This document shows, piece after piece, positions 36,619-50,584 of a DNA stretch of 64,000 bases. Made by a program: the position numbers and the translations under genes. Each line of letters opens with the position of its first letter. The stretch's first letter is position 1. Location: NCBI GenBank assembly GCA_009103225.1, contig RHPI01002998.1:1-64000 (forward strand), read 5' to 3'. Below the pieces are notes generated by a model, which did not search any database, was not told where the DNA came from, and saw only the letters and a program-made list of their open reading frames with translations. Source of the stretch: Chlorokybus atmophyticus. Lineage: Eukaryota; Streptophyta; Chlorokybophyceae; Chlorokybales; Chlorokybaceae.

Positions 36619-38345
36619 GCGTTCAGTCTTCTTCACTCTCAAGCCATGCGACGAGGTAATCAATGTTCATGTATTTCAACCGCTTGCAAGCACAAGCTTC
36701 AACTCGATTAATACTTTTAATCTGCATAACTGTTGATATTAAGATTCTCGAGGTGGCGGGATTGAATTATGTCCTTAATAACTGCTAACCTCGAGATAAT
36801 GTTTATATTTATGCGGTTGAATGCTAGCTTTGATCCAATTTCGAGACAGCTGATTACATTCCAAACATGCGTGTTTAAAATAAAGGCTCTTAACCGCAAA
36901 GACGCCATCATGACATCACGGTAGCCGATTCATTGTCAAAGGCCGCTGCAATAAAGGTGACGCAGGTTACTTATGTTGTAAAACGTTGTAATCAAGACTC
37001 ATCCCGTGTGGATTGATGTGACTATAACATAAAGAAAACGAAACCTTGCCGGTCGCGGCGGCCTTAACAACTTCATGTGCCGCACTTAATCAAAAAATAT
37101 TTGCTTAAGTGTCACTCTTGCAATCCAACATTTTACTAATTAGCATTGATTGAGGTATTATAATAATATATGAGAATGTTAATACGAGATCGTGCATTCA
37201 ATGTTAAATAAAGTTATTACATCACACAATAACTTGATTAAGCCTAACATGTGTTTTTGTTGAGAGAGCGGCACCGGCTTGATTGTAGCAAGCCAGCTCG
37301 CTGTAAAAACAACGTTGCATGGATTGCATAATATGCGCAGGCTTCCTTGCACGACAATTTACTACAATCATAATGCACTAGTAATAACTGCGATACACCT
37401 TTAATATGTTTGCCGCTATGGGTCTAGTGGCATTCAACGTCCAAAAGCTATCGCACATTATATTATATACATGTGCTATGTTGTTTAAGTTGAGAAGTCA
37501 CTTACCAACCGACAGCAATGGTAATGTAGTGCAAAATGCATTACAAGCGTGGCTCTGATTATCATGTGTATTGCTTTAGATATTACGACTTGCAACTTTG
37601 TATGATATCAATTTACATGTGTTACACCGAAAGCTTGATCTCAATGATCACATAAAACAAAGTAATACATGAGCGGTGCATATCATTAACGATTTTCCCT
37701 CCGTACTCGACTGACATCGAGCAACTGATATAATACAAATCTTTGCGATCGAGTGCATCGATGCACACCAACTGCAAAGTAATATGCGAAGATATACCAG
37801 TATATGGTATGTCATTCACACTGCAGCATGCTGTTTAACAATGACTACACACTTACAGATGTGCTTCCCTTTATGGAGCATAATGATTGAACATCGGCAT
37901 CGTGCTTTACACACCAATAACCAAATTGTTTATGACATGGTGCACGAAACTTCAACATATAATTATTAAAGTTGATCACATAATGCCTTTTCATCTTTTT
38001 GCTTTTGAACTATCGTCATGCTTATGACAACTTTACTATAGCTTATGTACCATCAAATTATAGCTTTCACCATCGCATGTGGAGTATACTCCGGGTATAC
38101 CCAGTACACGCGTAGCATCAATGTATTGTGAATATGTGTACAACGCAGGCAAGATAGTGTTCTTGATGTATGGCTAACAACTTCCGGTATAAGAATCTTT
38201 GTCACACATTCTGTACATGAAAGTTGCAAAGCGGTAATCATGGCTCGTGGGTATGCCACGCGTCGGCTTAGTCAAGTAGTGCCATGCACGCATGCGCAAC
38301 TCTGTAGTGGCATGCCATCCACCCTGAATGGAGCGGGCGTCCAGC

Positions 38346-41300
38346 ATGGCTGCGGCGGCGGCGGAGGACGAGGAGAACGCCGCTCAGAAGCCGCCATCAC
38401 CTGCCGCAGCAAGGAGAGGGGACAAGAAGAAGTCTACTAAAACGTTTGGGCGGCGGCTGCTTCAGCGCCTGCGGCGATGGTGAGTGAGCATGCAATGCAG
38501 CTTGGCTTTGTAGTTTACGGGGGCAGCTCAGGGTTTGAACTCAGCTGTCAAACCCTATTTCCGCTGCTGATTGACATCAGCGAAGCTGTTTGACGACCAG
38601 CTTGGTCCAATTCGCGTGGCAATCACTTTGGTCTGTAGCCATGCAGTTGCGTACTCTTGGACCCTCTACTTAGGGCAAACACATTTGGCAACTAAATTGC
38701 CATTCCCAATCCTACCTGCACGGTGAAATCAGGATAGGTCTTGGCAACACACAGCGGACCCTCACAATCTAACGCATTGTCGCAGCACAAAGCCACTGCA
38801 AGCACGCCCTCTTGCTGTAATTCTGCAAACCTTGCGGTGGCAAGCTTGTCGGGTTGGTAGAGGCAATCACGCACTGAGACTCGGACTCAGGCTGTTTGCA
38901 TGCATGCAGGGCACTGGTGGTCACTGTCAGTTGACAGAGGTCGCATGCTTGTTGCAGGTACATTTTGCAGTCGACAGACTTTTGGCGTAAGGCTATCAAC
39001 GAGCCTTTGTCGCATACGTATGTGCCATTATGGCTTCGAGACCATTTGACATACTACAGTAAGCAGCAGACACTGTGCATGCATGCGCGGAGGTGTGTGC
39101 AGCTATCTCAGTAAACCAAGGTGATGTCATCTGCGTGTGTGTTGCAGGGCTACATCTTACATACTTCATTGTGACAATTTTGATCTCTTCAATCTTCATG
39201 TGGGGCAATTGGGGTGAAAACACTCAGCGGCTCCGTTACATTGACGCATTGTTCCTCTCCACTTCGGCCATGAGTGTCACCGGGCTGGCAACTGTAGACA
39301 TGGCCAGTCTATCCGTGCTGGACCAAGTGGTATTGACACTCTTGATGTTAGCAGGCTCTCAGGTACTTACATGGCTGTTATGGCAAAATCTTTTCTTTCA
39401 ATGCCAAACACATTGATTACCCTTGCACACATATATGCACGCGCACACATGCGCAAATGTGTGCACGCTGTGCTAATCCAGGTGTTTATGAGTTTGATTC
39501 CAGTGTTCGTGAGGCGGTACTACTTCAAGCGGGCTGTTCTTGAGATGACTTTTCGAGAACATCCACCAAGTAGGTGCTTGTGCTTATGGCCATCTCATGA
39601 CTTGACGACCATTGTGGTCCGTGATCGTCTAATGGGCTTCCGTCTGCATCAGCCTATTCTGCACCACTCTTGGCACAGCCGCATGGGCAAAAGTCGCCAG
39701 CAGCAGAGACCAACTCAACTGGCAGCTCGATTAGAGAGGGGTATGAAGCGACTCAATGTGCATTTTCTCATTTATTGGTGTACAACGTACATGCAATTGC
39801 AAGTATCCCAACAGGCCGCAACTGCGAAGACCGTCTGCAGTGGTCGTGTCTCCAATGCGGGAACCAGTTGACGAATCTGCGGTGAACTTGCAGCCAAGAT
39901 CATCGAAAAAGGCCTTCCACTACTACGTCCAGCGCACGTTTCAGGTTGGCTCTGGCACCACAGTGCGGCAATACGCTGAGTGCACTGCAGAGCGTTAGGT
40001 GAATCTGGTTCTGCTGAGAATCTGTGTTGCTCGTCAATGAGGTGCACTTCATTCCATGTGTGCAAAGTATGGTCAAGTAAGGTCTTGTCCACGTCTTGGG
40101 AGGCGTCATTTAATGATTGGTGGATGTAAGGGCTGGGGTTACCTACTACTGCTCATCCTCAGCAAAGTAACGTCCTTACTGTTGTATATGAACTTGGACT
40201 TCAGGCCATCCTAGCCTGACCAGAAACGTCTTAAAATTGAAGCTTTTAGGGGTCTCGTATGTTGTGTGGAAGTGTTTGCTGCAACACATGTTGCTCGCAA
40301 CACATGTTTTCACTTCTCTCACCAATATGTTATCCTCCCGCGACAGGAGTTCGACCCGCAACACCGGCCTCCACACCTTACCCAGCTGTCCAATTATGTG
40401 CGTTCGCGATCCCTCGCGGCAGGACGCTCGCCAAGTTTGTCGACTGGGAACAATTTCAGTTCACCCACATCCACCCAACGCCCCACCCAATCCTATGGCA
40501 GTCCAGTCGGTGTAACTGCGGCAGAAACGCCGGCCTTTGTTGAAGCTGACAACTCCTCTGGTGCACAGGAGTACCCAGCGGTGCGCATGCACACGCGCAC
40601 AGGAACCCACGCGCACATGTGTGCGTGTACGTTTCTGACCACCATGCAGGCTTGGCCTGATTGTTTTCATGGCAGATTGTGCGGCCGCAGTTGGCGCGAA
40701 GCGCGACAGCAAGTATAGCGGCCCCGCAGACAGGCCAGAAGAATGCTCACTTCATGCGCAAGTTGACTACTCTGGACTCCTCGTGGAGAGTGCCGGACAC
40801 ATCAACCAGGTTGGAGTCAGCCAATTTCGACCCCAACATAACGTGGAGCGCGGGCGAAGACCCGCTTCTGCTTCACATCCTGCAACAGCACCGCAACTCC
40901 TTGTCCCACATCGCGGGAGACCCCACACCCATCACCGGCATGGAGCTGTTGGAAACCGTGGAAAAGCTGCAGCGCCTACGTACGCGGGCCACTCGCAGCG
41001 TGGTATGCGTGTGCGCGCTTGGCTACACACCAAGAACAAGAGTTCACTCACTCACTGGCAATATTGAGATTTTGATTTGCTTGCTTGATTTGCAGGGTCC
41101 TTCAAGCGATGTTGAGTCGCCGAGGACAGATTTCTCTGTGTTTGATGAGGAGTACCTTGCGGACGAGGCATGCATTGCGGAAGCGTCGAAGCGATTGAGA
41201 CAATCCATTGAGTACAACGCGCTGCGGGAGCTGTCCATGCTGGTGCCGCTGTACTTTGTGGTCATACAGCTGGCAGGCTTCTTGCTGATCCGCATCGACT

Positions 41301-43421
41301 TTATCTATGACAAGAGCACGTCAAATGTGTTGAGGAAGCCATACCATATCAACCCGTGGTGGTTCAGCCTGTTCCAGAGCGTGTCCGCGTTCAACAACGC
41401 CGGCTTCAGCCTCCTGTCCGCCAACATGATACCTTTCCAGCGCGCGACGCTCGTACTCCTCGTCGCTTCCGCTCTCATCCTTCTCGGTAGATCCTCACTT
41501 GATTGGCGTGTGCATTTGCAAACCAGATGATTGCAACCGCGTTTCACGCGAGAAGCAGTCAACATGCGTCTGATATTGGTGATGTCTCTTATCTCTCTGG
41601 CAGGGAACACTGCCTATCCGATAGCTTTGCGAGCTATTGTTTGGTTCCGGGCGCGCTATGCGCGTTCAGACGAGCAGCGGGACGCATGCAACTACCTCCT
41701 CAAATACCCGCGCAGGTAGGTTTGGCACAGCTGCGCGTGTGCATGACGCTTGCGTAAAGTGACTCACAAACCAACCAGTCCCCGTCCTGCAGGTGTTTCA
41801 CTCACTTGTTCCCAGCATCCCAAACACGCGTACTGTTCATAACTCTCGTGGTCATCAACTCGACTGAGTTCTTCTTCTTCCAAGTGCTTGACTGGAACTC
41901 TCTCGCCGTCAAGGGATTGGGGGCAGGTTACAAGCTTTTGGTAGGGCTTTTCCAGTCGTTCTCCACACGCAGCGCGGGGCTCAATGCCGTCAACATTGCC
42001 CTGCTCAGTCCTGCAATGCAGTGGCTCTACACAGGGCTCATGTATGTTGCGGTGTACCCGCTCTACATATCGCGGCAGAGGTCACAGGTGTGTGAACATG
42101 TCCAAGCGTGTGCATGTGCGAGTGTGTGTGTGTAAATTTGTGTTGAGGTTGAGGGCCGCAGCAATGCACATGCTAACATAGTTCTCTGCTGCTTGTACTC
42201 TCATGCAGGTGACAGATGAGTACGAGATGAAGGAGTTGGGTTTAACGAAAGACGAGCTGCTGTTAGAAAAGGCGGAAGCCGACCACGTGTGGGTTCAAGG
42301 CCGAAAGCTGCTTCTTCGCGACACTGTGTTTTTGTTCGTGTCTATATTCCTCATTTGCATTATTGAGAAGTCGCAATTTGAGCTCCAGCCTTCCGATTTC
42401 CAGGTTGGACCTCTTGCAATGCGCGATCATTTACTTTTCATTCTTACAAATTCAACAATAACACCACCAATCGTGCATGCAGGTGTTTGCTGTCCTCTTT
42501 GAGGTGATTTCTGCCTATGGCAACGTCGGGCTCTCGCTAGGATACCCTAATGTTGTGTTTGCATTTTGCGGCACATGGCACACTCTGTCCAAGGTCAGTG
42601 TGCCTCGCACGCCTTCAACCCAACTTGTCCATCACGTAACCTTGTGTTGACACTTACCATACAGGCATGTGCATACAACTCACTGTATTGCTGGCGTGTG
42701 CAGCTGGTTTTGGTCGTTGTCATGTTGCTAGGGCGGCACCGCGGGCTTCCGGAGAACATCGACAAGGCGTTGCAGCTTCCGAAGAACGAGATGGCCAGTC
42801 CTAGTCGTACACACCGCATGTTTTCGGCGCACACCTCACCTGCAAGCGGGACCCACCCGCCCTCGGCCAACAACACGTTCACACCAGCCACTCAGCAGCG
42901 GCAGGCACCCACCCCTCCCACGCAATTCCAGTCCCACCTCGAGCGCGCCATGTCCAAGGCTGTCGCACGTGTCAACCGGTCCACTTCCTTCCCGACCAGG
43001 CCGGCAAGGGGCATGCCAGAACCAACATCATCGGTACCCAAGACAAGGCTCGCGCGACCTTCTTCAGACGTCAGCGAATTGCTCAGGGTAATAATGGTTC
43101 CATGATTACACATAATGCTGAGTACTGCATTTAGAGTTGTGCTGCACGCGCGCGCACATACGCATATGCACATGCACAAAAAACTAACCAGTTCGCACGT
43201 TTTACATGCATAGGCGCTATCTGTGTGAGTTTGGTACCTTACCAGGCTTGATGGCAAGGTGTTGTGTTTGGCAGGGGCAGAGTGACAGGTGGTTGCCAAC
43301 TGTAAGGGAGGGTTCGCACACATCGCTGATGGAAGCTGACACATCCACGCGCGCATCGCTCTCATCATCACAACAACAAGAACCACTAGACGTCTCAACT
43401 CGGAATGCAACCCAAACATAG
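38346..43421 (+). CDS. Trk/HKT-type potassium (or sodium) transporter, paralogue 2
   Basis: Fifteen exons, 38346..38479, 38958..39058, 39148..39362, 39482..39569, 39653..39740, 39815..39944, 40347..40580, 40676..41002, 41096..41486, 41604..41715, 41793..42087, 42209..42403, 42483..42593, 42704..43087, 43275..43421; 983 aa. Every intron sits at the same place and phase as in paralogue 1, and seven exons are the same length. Filter loops are SAMSVTGLATVDM, SAFNNAGFSLLSAN, STRSAGLNAVN and ISAYGNVGLSLGYP. The long insert (RPQLRRPSAVVVSP, then DPQHRPPHLTQLS, then TLDSSWRVPDTS) and the tail ending in RWLPTVREGS are conserved between the copies, so these non-family regions are under constraint. It is a plasma-membrane-type cation transporter by family; direction and ion are not shown by sequence. 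Transcribed away from paralogue 1. Confidence 0.92.
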
Positions 43422-43783
43422 TAGATACGGAATGTTGCCTGCATAGTGTGACATTGTTGTGCGTATTGTATATAGTATAGAGTGTTGCCAGCACAGTGTG
43501 TCATTGCTAGGTTAGTCTTAGGCGCTGGACTACGCTCTACGCCACGCTTTGTATTGCTATTCATTGTAGAGGATTGCTCTCACAGTGTCTGCTCCCAACT
43601 GAGGTATGCAGATAACAAGTCCCAATTCTATTATGTTGAAACTCAGACACACCAGCGAGTAATCTCAAGCAGGCCGCTGAGTCCACGCGAGTCGCTCGCA
43701 GGCTAAGTGTCTGCTGCTGCCATGCTAAACATGACAAAGAATGCTAACAATAGTGTCAATGTGACTACTCATCAATATCAGTG

Positions 43784-46700
43784 TTACAACAGGAAAGCCA
43801 AAGCAGCAGCCGCTGCGAGTGCCACGGATATTGCCGCGAAGCCGGATACCGAGGCGGCTGCGCTGTTGCGGGGCGCAGGAGGACTCGTAGTCTCCCCGCT
43901 GGAGCGCGGACTCGGTGGAGGCGGTGAGGACGAGGTCTTTGCTGGAGGTGAGTTGGTGCTTGGTGTCGGTGTTGGTGTCGGTGAGGTGGTGTCGGGGGTT
44001 GGCGGGGGGATCTCCATCAACACAGGTGAAGGAGGTGAAGGACCGTCTGAGTACACCACGGGCGTGAGATGGTTGTGGTTATGTGTCCCTCACGCGTATG
44101 TGTATGTGTGTGCGCGCGCATTCATATGTGTGGGTGCGTGCAGCAGTGCACAAACGCATATAGTTGCGCGTGTGTGGTTACCTGTGGGAGGCATTGACAT
44201 GGAGGGTGTGGGTGCGTTGGTGATGATCGGCGGGGGGAACATGTTGGCTTGCGGCGTGGCATCGGGTGGAGGGGAGCTGGTTGGCAGTTTCATCGGCGGA
44301 GGGGGGGTAGGTGCGGTCTCAGGCGGCATGGGAATCTCCCCTGGCATGGTTGGCGGCACGTTGTCAACAGCTAAAACCACTATGCCGGCAAGATCCGCAT
44401 TGTCCAGCTTGGCGGTCAGTTGCATCTGCAACACAATACAATATTAATGGTTGTGCGCTCGTGCAGCGTTGTTGAGTATGTATGTATGCTCGTGTGCGTG
44501 TTTGCGCAAGTGCATGTGCACTTGGGCGCATTTGTATAAATCTTCATGGTATACATACCTGCATGCTGGTGTCGGTGGTGGTCACAGTGTAAGTCCTGAT
44601 GAGAGCCGCGTTCTTGCCGGCCAACTTGAAGATATCAACATCGGCGTCGACAACAGTCCCCTCAATGCTTACATCAAAGATGCGCTGCCCCACAGTCGTC
44701 CAAAAAGACTCCACAAAGTACAGCGAGACCACATACGCTCCGACACGTGGCAGCGGGAGCGCGTACGAGAAGCTTCCATACCGGTCGGTCTGGAAGATCC
44801 GTTGCCTTCCCTGAGTACTTCCATCAATAGCTTCCGCTGTGCCCGATGTGGCCCCGCCGACAAAGTACTCATCAGCACTCCACGTGACACCTGTAGTGTG
44901 TGCGTGTGTAAGCAGAGCGATTAGATGTGTGTGTGTGTGTGTGTGTGCATGTGTGGGCATGTGTGTGTACCTGTGACATCGGTGTAAGGTGCTCCCGCCC
45001 CCGCATCAATGTAATAAACAGCTGTCCCTGCAAAGGGCACGTACACAGCCACAATTGAAGTGTCATCCTCGGGCGCCAAGTATGTGTGTGCGGCGGCCCC
45101 GTTGTCGGTCCACCCCGCAAACTGATATATCCTTCCATCAGGTGAGGTGTATAGTTGGGGTGCGCTCAACGTGGTGCTCCCACCCTTGATCATGTTGAAT
45201 GCAAAGGGTGTTGTGCCCTGCGCGGGACCGAAACCCAACGTAACGCCCGCCACGGGTGAAGACAACACCGTCACAACACTTGTTTCGGGTTGGATGTTGA
45301 CTTGGGTTGTATCACTGATGCCACTCGTATCTGTCACAGTGAGGGATACAGTGATATATGTTGGCATTTCGTGCTCGGGGGCGAGAGCTGAACCCGTCGT
45401 TGCTGTCCCAACAAGGTGGGTGAGTCCGTGCGTGTGGCATGAGTCCACATCATCCGACACGCAATGATGCACAACCACATCCCATGTCAACGTATCACCC
45501 GCCTTGTTACCCGCACCCGCAAACTGTATGGTATCACCCACACGCCACTTCAGCGACGCCAACGGGGCCGATATCGTCGCCTTCGGTAGCAACGCAGCCG
45601 TGGCGACGATATTCACCGTGGCCGTGCCGACATCATCGTTACCGAGACTATCCGTCACGCGCAGCGATACAACATACTTCCCCTCCTTCTGATACACGTA
45701 AGAGGGAGCCACACTCGTTGAGTCCCCGAACACGCCATCCGCGTTCAAGTCCCACGAATACAACAACCCGCCCGCAGCCGTGCCGACACTTGAAGTACTC
45801 GCATTGAAGTGTATCGTTGCCGGCTTCGCTGCCGCCAAAGGTGAGGCGGATATCTTCGATGTAGGCCCCACGGGCACGAAAGATAGCCGATATACGGCCT
45901 GCTCGTCGTAATCGACGATATACATATCATTTCCAGAGGGTCCCGCCTCGATATCAGAGACAGAGAGAGCGTCAACTAATGTTACAATTGATGTTGGGTC
46001 CGGGTCCTTATTGCCGTTAAGACGCATGGCCCACACGCAACGTTGGGTGTAGTCACCGAATAAGAGGGAACCGGAGTAGTCTGCGGGGAAAGTGGAACCG
46101 GAGTAGAAGGCGATACCCGTCGTGGCGCCGGAATAAGCACGAGAGCAGCCTGAGAGAATAGAGGTGAGTGTTAGGTTGGGTCATGGAGTGTGAGTGCAGT
46201 TACTGAGCAGTCAGGGTGGGCAGTGTGGACACATGTGTGCGTGTGGTTGCGTGTGCGTGTGTGCGCGCGCACACAAAGATGGTTGCACCCCGCGCGTGCG
46301 TGCGTGCATGTGTGCATGCACACACATTGTGCACAGACTCATGCAGCAGACAAGGTCAACAAGCTGTTTCGTACCAACAGGGTTGGGTCTGTCGTTATGG
46401 GCATACGAGTAGAAGGGCGCCTGATAGTTGAGCGCAGCATTGTTGGCGTACAGTCCCTCGCACAGCGTGAACCCTGTATCTCTATAACTCCCTTGTGCCC
46501 CAAACCCTTCATAGCAAGGCCACCCGTAGTTCCTCACAGGTCCCACCCCATCCGTCACATCCCTGATGACGTTGATCTCCTCGTAGTTGCCCCACCCAAC
46601 ATCTCCAAACCAGAACTCCTTGCTGTTACCCCTAAACACCCCTCTGAAAGGATTTCTCATCCCGTGCGCAACGATGCGGGACCTATCCGCCTGCTCCGAT

Positions 46701-47858
46701 GCATAATTAGCATAATTCCCAGGCGCAGCCTTAGCAGTCTCAGGGTCGATGCGTAAAATAGAACCGTCATAAGATAGTTTTTGGCCTGGCATGGGTCCGG
46801 ACCCACGCACAGCCTGAGCCCTAAAGGACCCTCCCTGAGTCGTGGGTGGGGTGATTTGGGTCCCTCCAGGATAGTCTTTGCAAGGGTTACCCAACCCAGG
46901 GTTTGGGTTCACCATGCCATAATCCATAGTCCACCAAGCGGACCCGTCCCCAGTAGTTAGGTACAGGTAGCCATCAGGACCGAAGACAAGGGACCCAACA
47001 GAGTGGGAAGCCCACTCTATACACCATTGACCCTCCATCATGATGTTCTCACCCCCAACAAGTGTGTTGTCTTTGTTCACTGTGAAGCGGGAGAGGCGAG
47101 CGCTGACCACGCACACGTTGTCGGGGGTGCAGGTGTCCTGGAGCTTGTTGCCTGGGTCAGACGTGTAGAGCAGGTAGAGGTAGGGCTTGGTGGTGGTAAA
47201 TTGAGGGTGGAGAGCCATGCCCAACATGCCGCGGTCCAAGTTGTAGTCGACGTCGATCTCAACGTCGATGATCTTGGTAGCGGTCGTGTCGGAGATGGAG
47301 TCGAACACCTTCACGTGACCCTGCTTCTCGCCAACAAAGACACGCCCATCCGCTGCACAGGTACACATGATCACTTGTCAGCACATGGACACCTGTGCGC
47401 GCACACGCACACGCCCATGTAGCAGATGTGCACACGCACACACACGCACGCACACACGTGCACACACACACTCACAAGCACGCAGACAACTACACACGTG
47501 CTTACACGCCCCACACAGACTCACACACAGGCAATATGTGTGTGCGTGTATATGTTGGTTTATCCCAACATGACCAGCATAGGTGTCACAGATTTCTGCA
47601 AAGCACAATGCATATTTGTACTGCCTATTGTGACCGCCGATGATGTCATCCAACAAGCCTCACACTCTTCCACAACGACACAACACCAGGTCACATACCA
47701 GCAAATTTGACTGTGACAGGTAGGATGAGTCCACTGGCCACGTCCCATACTTTGTCCAGCCTGAATCCCTGCTCCACCGCCACCGCGGCCTGGGCCGGTC
47801 TCAGCAAGATGAGGAGAGGAAGCAGTAGGGCGCCCGCAACCACACACAGGCGGGACAT
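43784..47858 (-). CDS. Secreted GSDH-PKD-malectin multidomain protein
   Basis: Six exons, complement(43784..44046, 44182..44425, 44559..44890, 44971..46149, 46375..47352, 47699..47858), 1,051 aa. A signal peptide (MSRLCVVAGALLLPLLILL) leads to a glucose/sorbosone dehydrogenase beta-propeller: GRVFVGEKQGHVKVFD, DRGMLGMALHPQF, HSVGSLVFGPDGYLYLTTGD, HGMRNPFRGVFR, FGDVGWGNYEEINVI and NYGWPCYEG. A PKD domain follows (YSWDLNADGVFGD, EGKYVVSLRVTDSLGND), then a second beta-rich region with TVTDTSGI, then a malectin-like carbohydrate-binding domain (RYGSFSYALPLPRVGAYVV, FDVSIEGT). A Pro/Ser/Thr-rich stretch, which looks like a glycosylated wall linker, ends in a hydrophobic segment (SVALAAAAALAFLL) fitting a GPI signal or membrane anchor. 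Family members are PQQ-dependent sugar oxidases in bacteria, but activity in eukaryotic ones is unproven. A second upstream ATG at 47894 is possible. Confidence 0.88.
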
Positions 47859-48629
47859 GTGGCACTGCCCACTGCCCCCAACCCCGCCCCGACCCATCCC
47901 GCCGCCGCCGCCGCCGCCGTGGCCTGTGAAAGTGGCCTGGTGTGAAGTCCACCCCCCTGATTTAGGATTTAGTCTGAGTCCAATCTCAGAGCACAGCACA
48001 GTCTCAAGTCACGTGATCAAGAAAGCATCTCGGAATGATTATCGTTTGCTTCCGGTCATACGGAAGGAACTTACCATTCCAGTAAAACTGAAATACCTTC
48101 CCTCAATGGCTTGTTGTGTCTGCTGCGACATTATGTTCGTGTTGGTTGCCCGGTGTGTCACGTGAGCGCGCTTTCGGTTGCTGGTGGCGTGACGTAGCTT
48201 CCAAGCCGTTGGATGACGGGGTGGCTGAAGGGTGGGATGGTGACTCGCGCAGTTGTTGGCGGAAAGGTGACGAGACGTTTTCTTGCTTGCATGTTAGTTG
48301 TGTTGTGGCTTCTGCGTGGTGGAGGCCAAGTCTTACTGAATTGCGGCGGCGGCGGCGACGGCGGATAAGGAGGAGGAGGAGGAGGAGGAAGAGGAGGAAC
48401 AGATAAGAAGAGTTCTCAGGACTGACGCAAGAGGAGAGCCAGATTGATTGTTGTTGAGAAGCAGGCAAAGGTCAAGAGAGGGGAGGAGTTGCGGCGGAGA
48501 AGTGGTGTTGTTGTTAAGTGGTTTGGTTTGTGTATGTGCGTGTCACACACACACATACAGTGATCGTGTAGTACTCTGTGTATTGCTGTAACCCTTGGGT
48601 AGGACGGGGAGGAGGAGTTGGTGTAGGTG

Positions 48630-50584
48630 ATGGATGGATACAGGAAGCTCAAAGATGAGAGCGAGTACAGGGTGAGTAAATGATGATCGCGTGACTTGAT
48701 GATCAGATGGCCATGATCAGATGGCTGAATGATGTGGCTGTTCAATGTGCTTGTGGATGACCACGCACACATCTGTTGTTCACCGCAGAAAGATGGAGTG
48801 GAAGGCAAGCAGAAGACTGATGAGGAGAACGTCATCGGGGAGAAGGCACCCCTCATAGAGAAAGATGGTGCGCTATGTGCACTTCATGTCTGTGAGCTGT
48901 ATCAGTCATGTAGTGATGCGTTGGACACCCATGTGTGCTGTATTTCATCATGCATGCAGCATGTACAACAGGCACGCCTCACCATTCACCAACATAACAC
49001 ACACTCTACACCATCTCCTCAGGCTGATGTGCATCTGCTTGTTGTCAGGTGGAGCTTCCATGACAATCGCAGACTGGTCACGCAAGTAAGACTAAGAGGA
49101 GACATCATCTCATGTCTCTGACATAACTTGTCTCAAACTCTTCATAACACTCCTGTTATTCTTTTACCCAGGTCTGCGGTGACCCTGGCCTTGACAGTAT
49201 TAACCAGCAGTCAGGGCATCTTGATAGCCTATTCCAAGAAGGCCGGCAAGTACGATTACTCCGTCACCACCGCCAACTTGTGCGTGGAAGTGACCAAATG
49301 CCTCCTCTCTTTGCTCGCATTAATGCAAATATGGCGCAAAGAGGGTTTCACCGAAGACAACCGGTTATCCACTTCATGGTCCGAGATCTACGTGTACCCG
49401 ATCCCCGCCTTTCTGTACCTCATCAAGAATTTACTTCAGTATTACATATTCCTATACGTGGACGCGCCGAGCTATCAGATATTGAAGAACCTGAATATCA
49501 TATCGACGGGAGTGCTGTATAGGCTGTTTTTGCAGAAGAGGTTGAGTGGAGTGCAGTGGAGTGCACTGTCGCTGCTGGCGCTCGGATGCACTATCACGCA
49601 GATGACCAATCAGTAAGTTGTGCGTGTGCGTGTGCGTGCTCACGTTTGCGCATACGGGTGTGTGGGCGCGGCAGTGTGTTTGTAAGCGTGCACGCGTGTG
49701 CGAGTGTGTGTGTGCCCGCATGAAAGTTTGTGCGTGTATGTGTGTGTGCGCGCAGGTGCGTGCATGCGTGTCATATACGCGGACACTCACACACACATAC
49801 ACACACGCACACACACGTGTGCACGCATACATTTGCGTGCACAAACCCTTTCTTTGTCATTGTAGAACATATTGCACATGTTGGCAGTTTACCACGAACA
49901 CTCTTCGCTACAACTCCTATCTCTTTTACCCTCAGGTCCGACAGGGTGTTTGACACGGGCGTGACGGGTTGGGTCATCGCCGTCTTCATGGCTCTTCTGA
50001 GCGGTGCCGCTGGCGTCTACACCGAGCTTATCATCAAGAAGCGACCCGCCCGCAACATCAACGTACAGAACGTGTACCTGTACCTGTTCGGCATCTTCTT
50101 CAACGTCATCGCTATATTCGTGCAGGACTACGACCACGTTGCCAGCAAGTGAGGAGCAACTTGTTGTTGTTGTTGTTGTTGTTATTGTGTGTGGAATATG
50201 TCTTAATGTGTGGTTTGATAGGGGGTTCTTCTATGGGTACACGTTCATCACGGCTATCATGGTTATGAACCATGCGTTGAGTGGCATTGCGGTGTCGATG
50301 GTCATGAAGTTTGCAGACAACATTGTCAAGGTATTTTGCACCTAGGCGTGGGCGTGGGCGGATGCGCGTGTGCATACGTGTGCGTGTGTACATGTGCATA
50401 CAAGCCTTGCATTTGAGACCAACGTGTCTTTGTACAGGTGTATTCCACATCCGTGGCGATGTTGCTCACGACGCTGATATCCATCCCGCTTTTCGGCTTC
50501 ACTCTCTCGTTTCCTTTCGTTATGGGGACTTCCGTAGCTTCTATCGCTGTGTATCTGCACTATCAGAGCCCAAAGGCCAAATAG
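48630..50584 (+). CDS. Nucleotide-sugar transporter, SLC35A family
   Basis: Seven exons, 48630..48671, 48789..48867, 49049..49085, 49172..49612, 49936..50148, 50222..50330, 50438..50584; 355 aa. The family signature blocks are present: LALTVLTSSQGILIAYSK, ANLCVEVTKCLLSLLAL, PAFLYLIKNLLQYYIFLYVD, PSYQILKNLNIISTGVLYRL, LQKRLSGVQWSALSLLALGC, then SGAAGVYTELIIKK, VQNVYLYLFGIFFNVIAI, NHALSGIAVSMVMKFADNIVK and a last helix ending with HYQSPKAK. About ten membrane helices are expected. It exchanges a cytosolic nucleotide sugar for the nucleoside monophosphate across the Golgi membrane; SLC35A members carry CMP-sialic acid, UDP-galactose or UDP-GlcNAc and in plants UDP-uronic acids or CMP-sugars. The substrate cannot be read from sequence. 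The N-terminus (MDGYRKLKDESEYR) is hydrophilic. Confidence 0.92.

Noticed and set aside
43707-44447. 246-residue Gly-rich open frame on the plus strand
   Set aside because: It is antisense to the proline-rich stalk of the GSDH-PKD-malectin protein.
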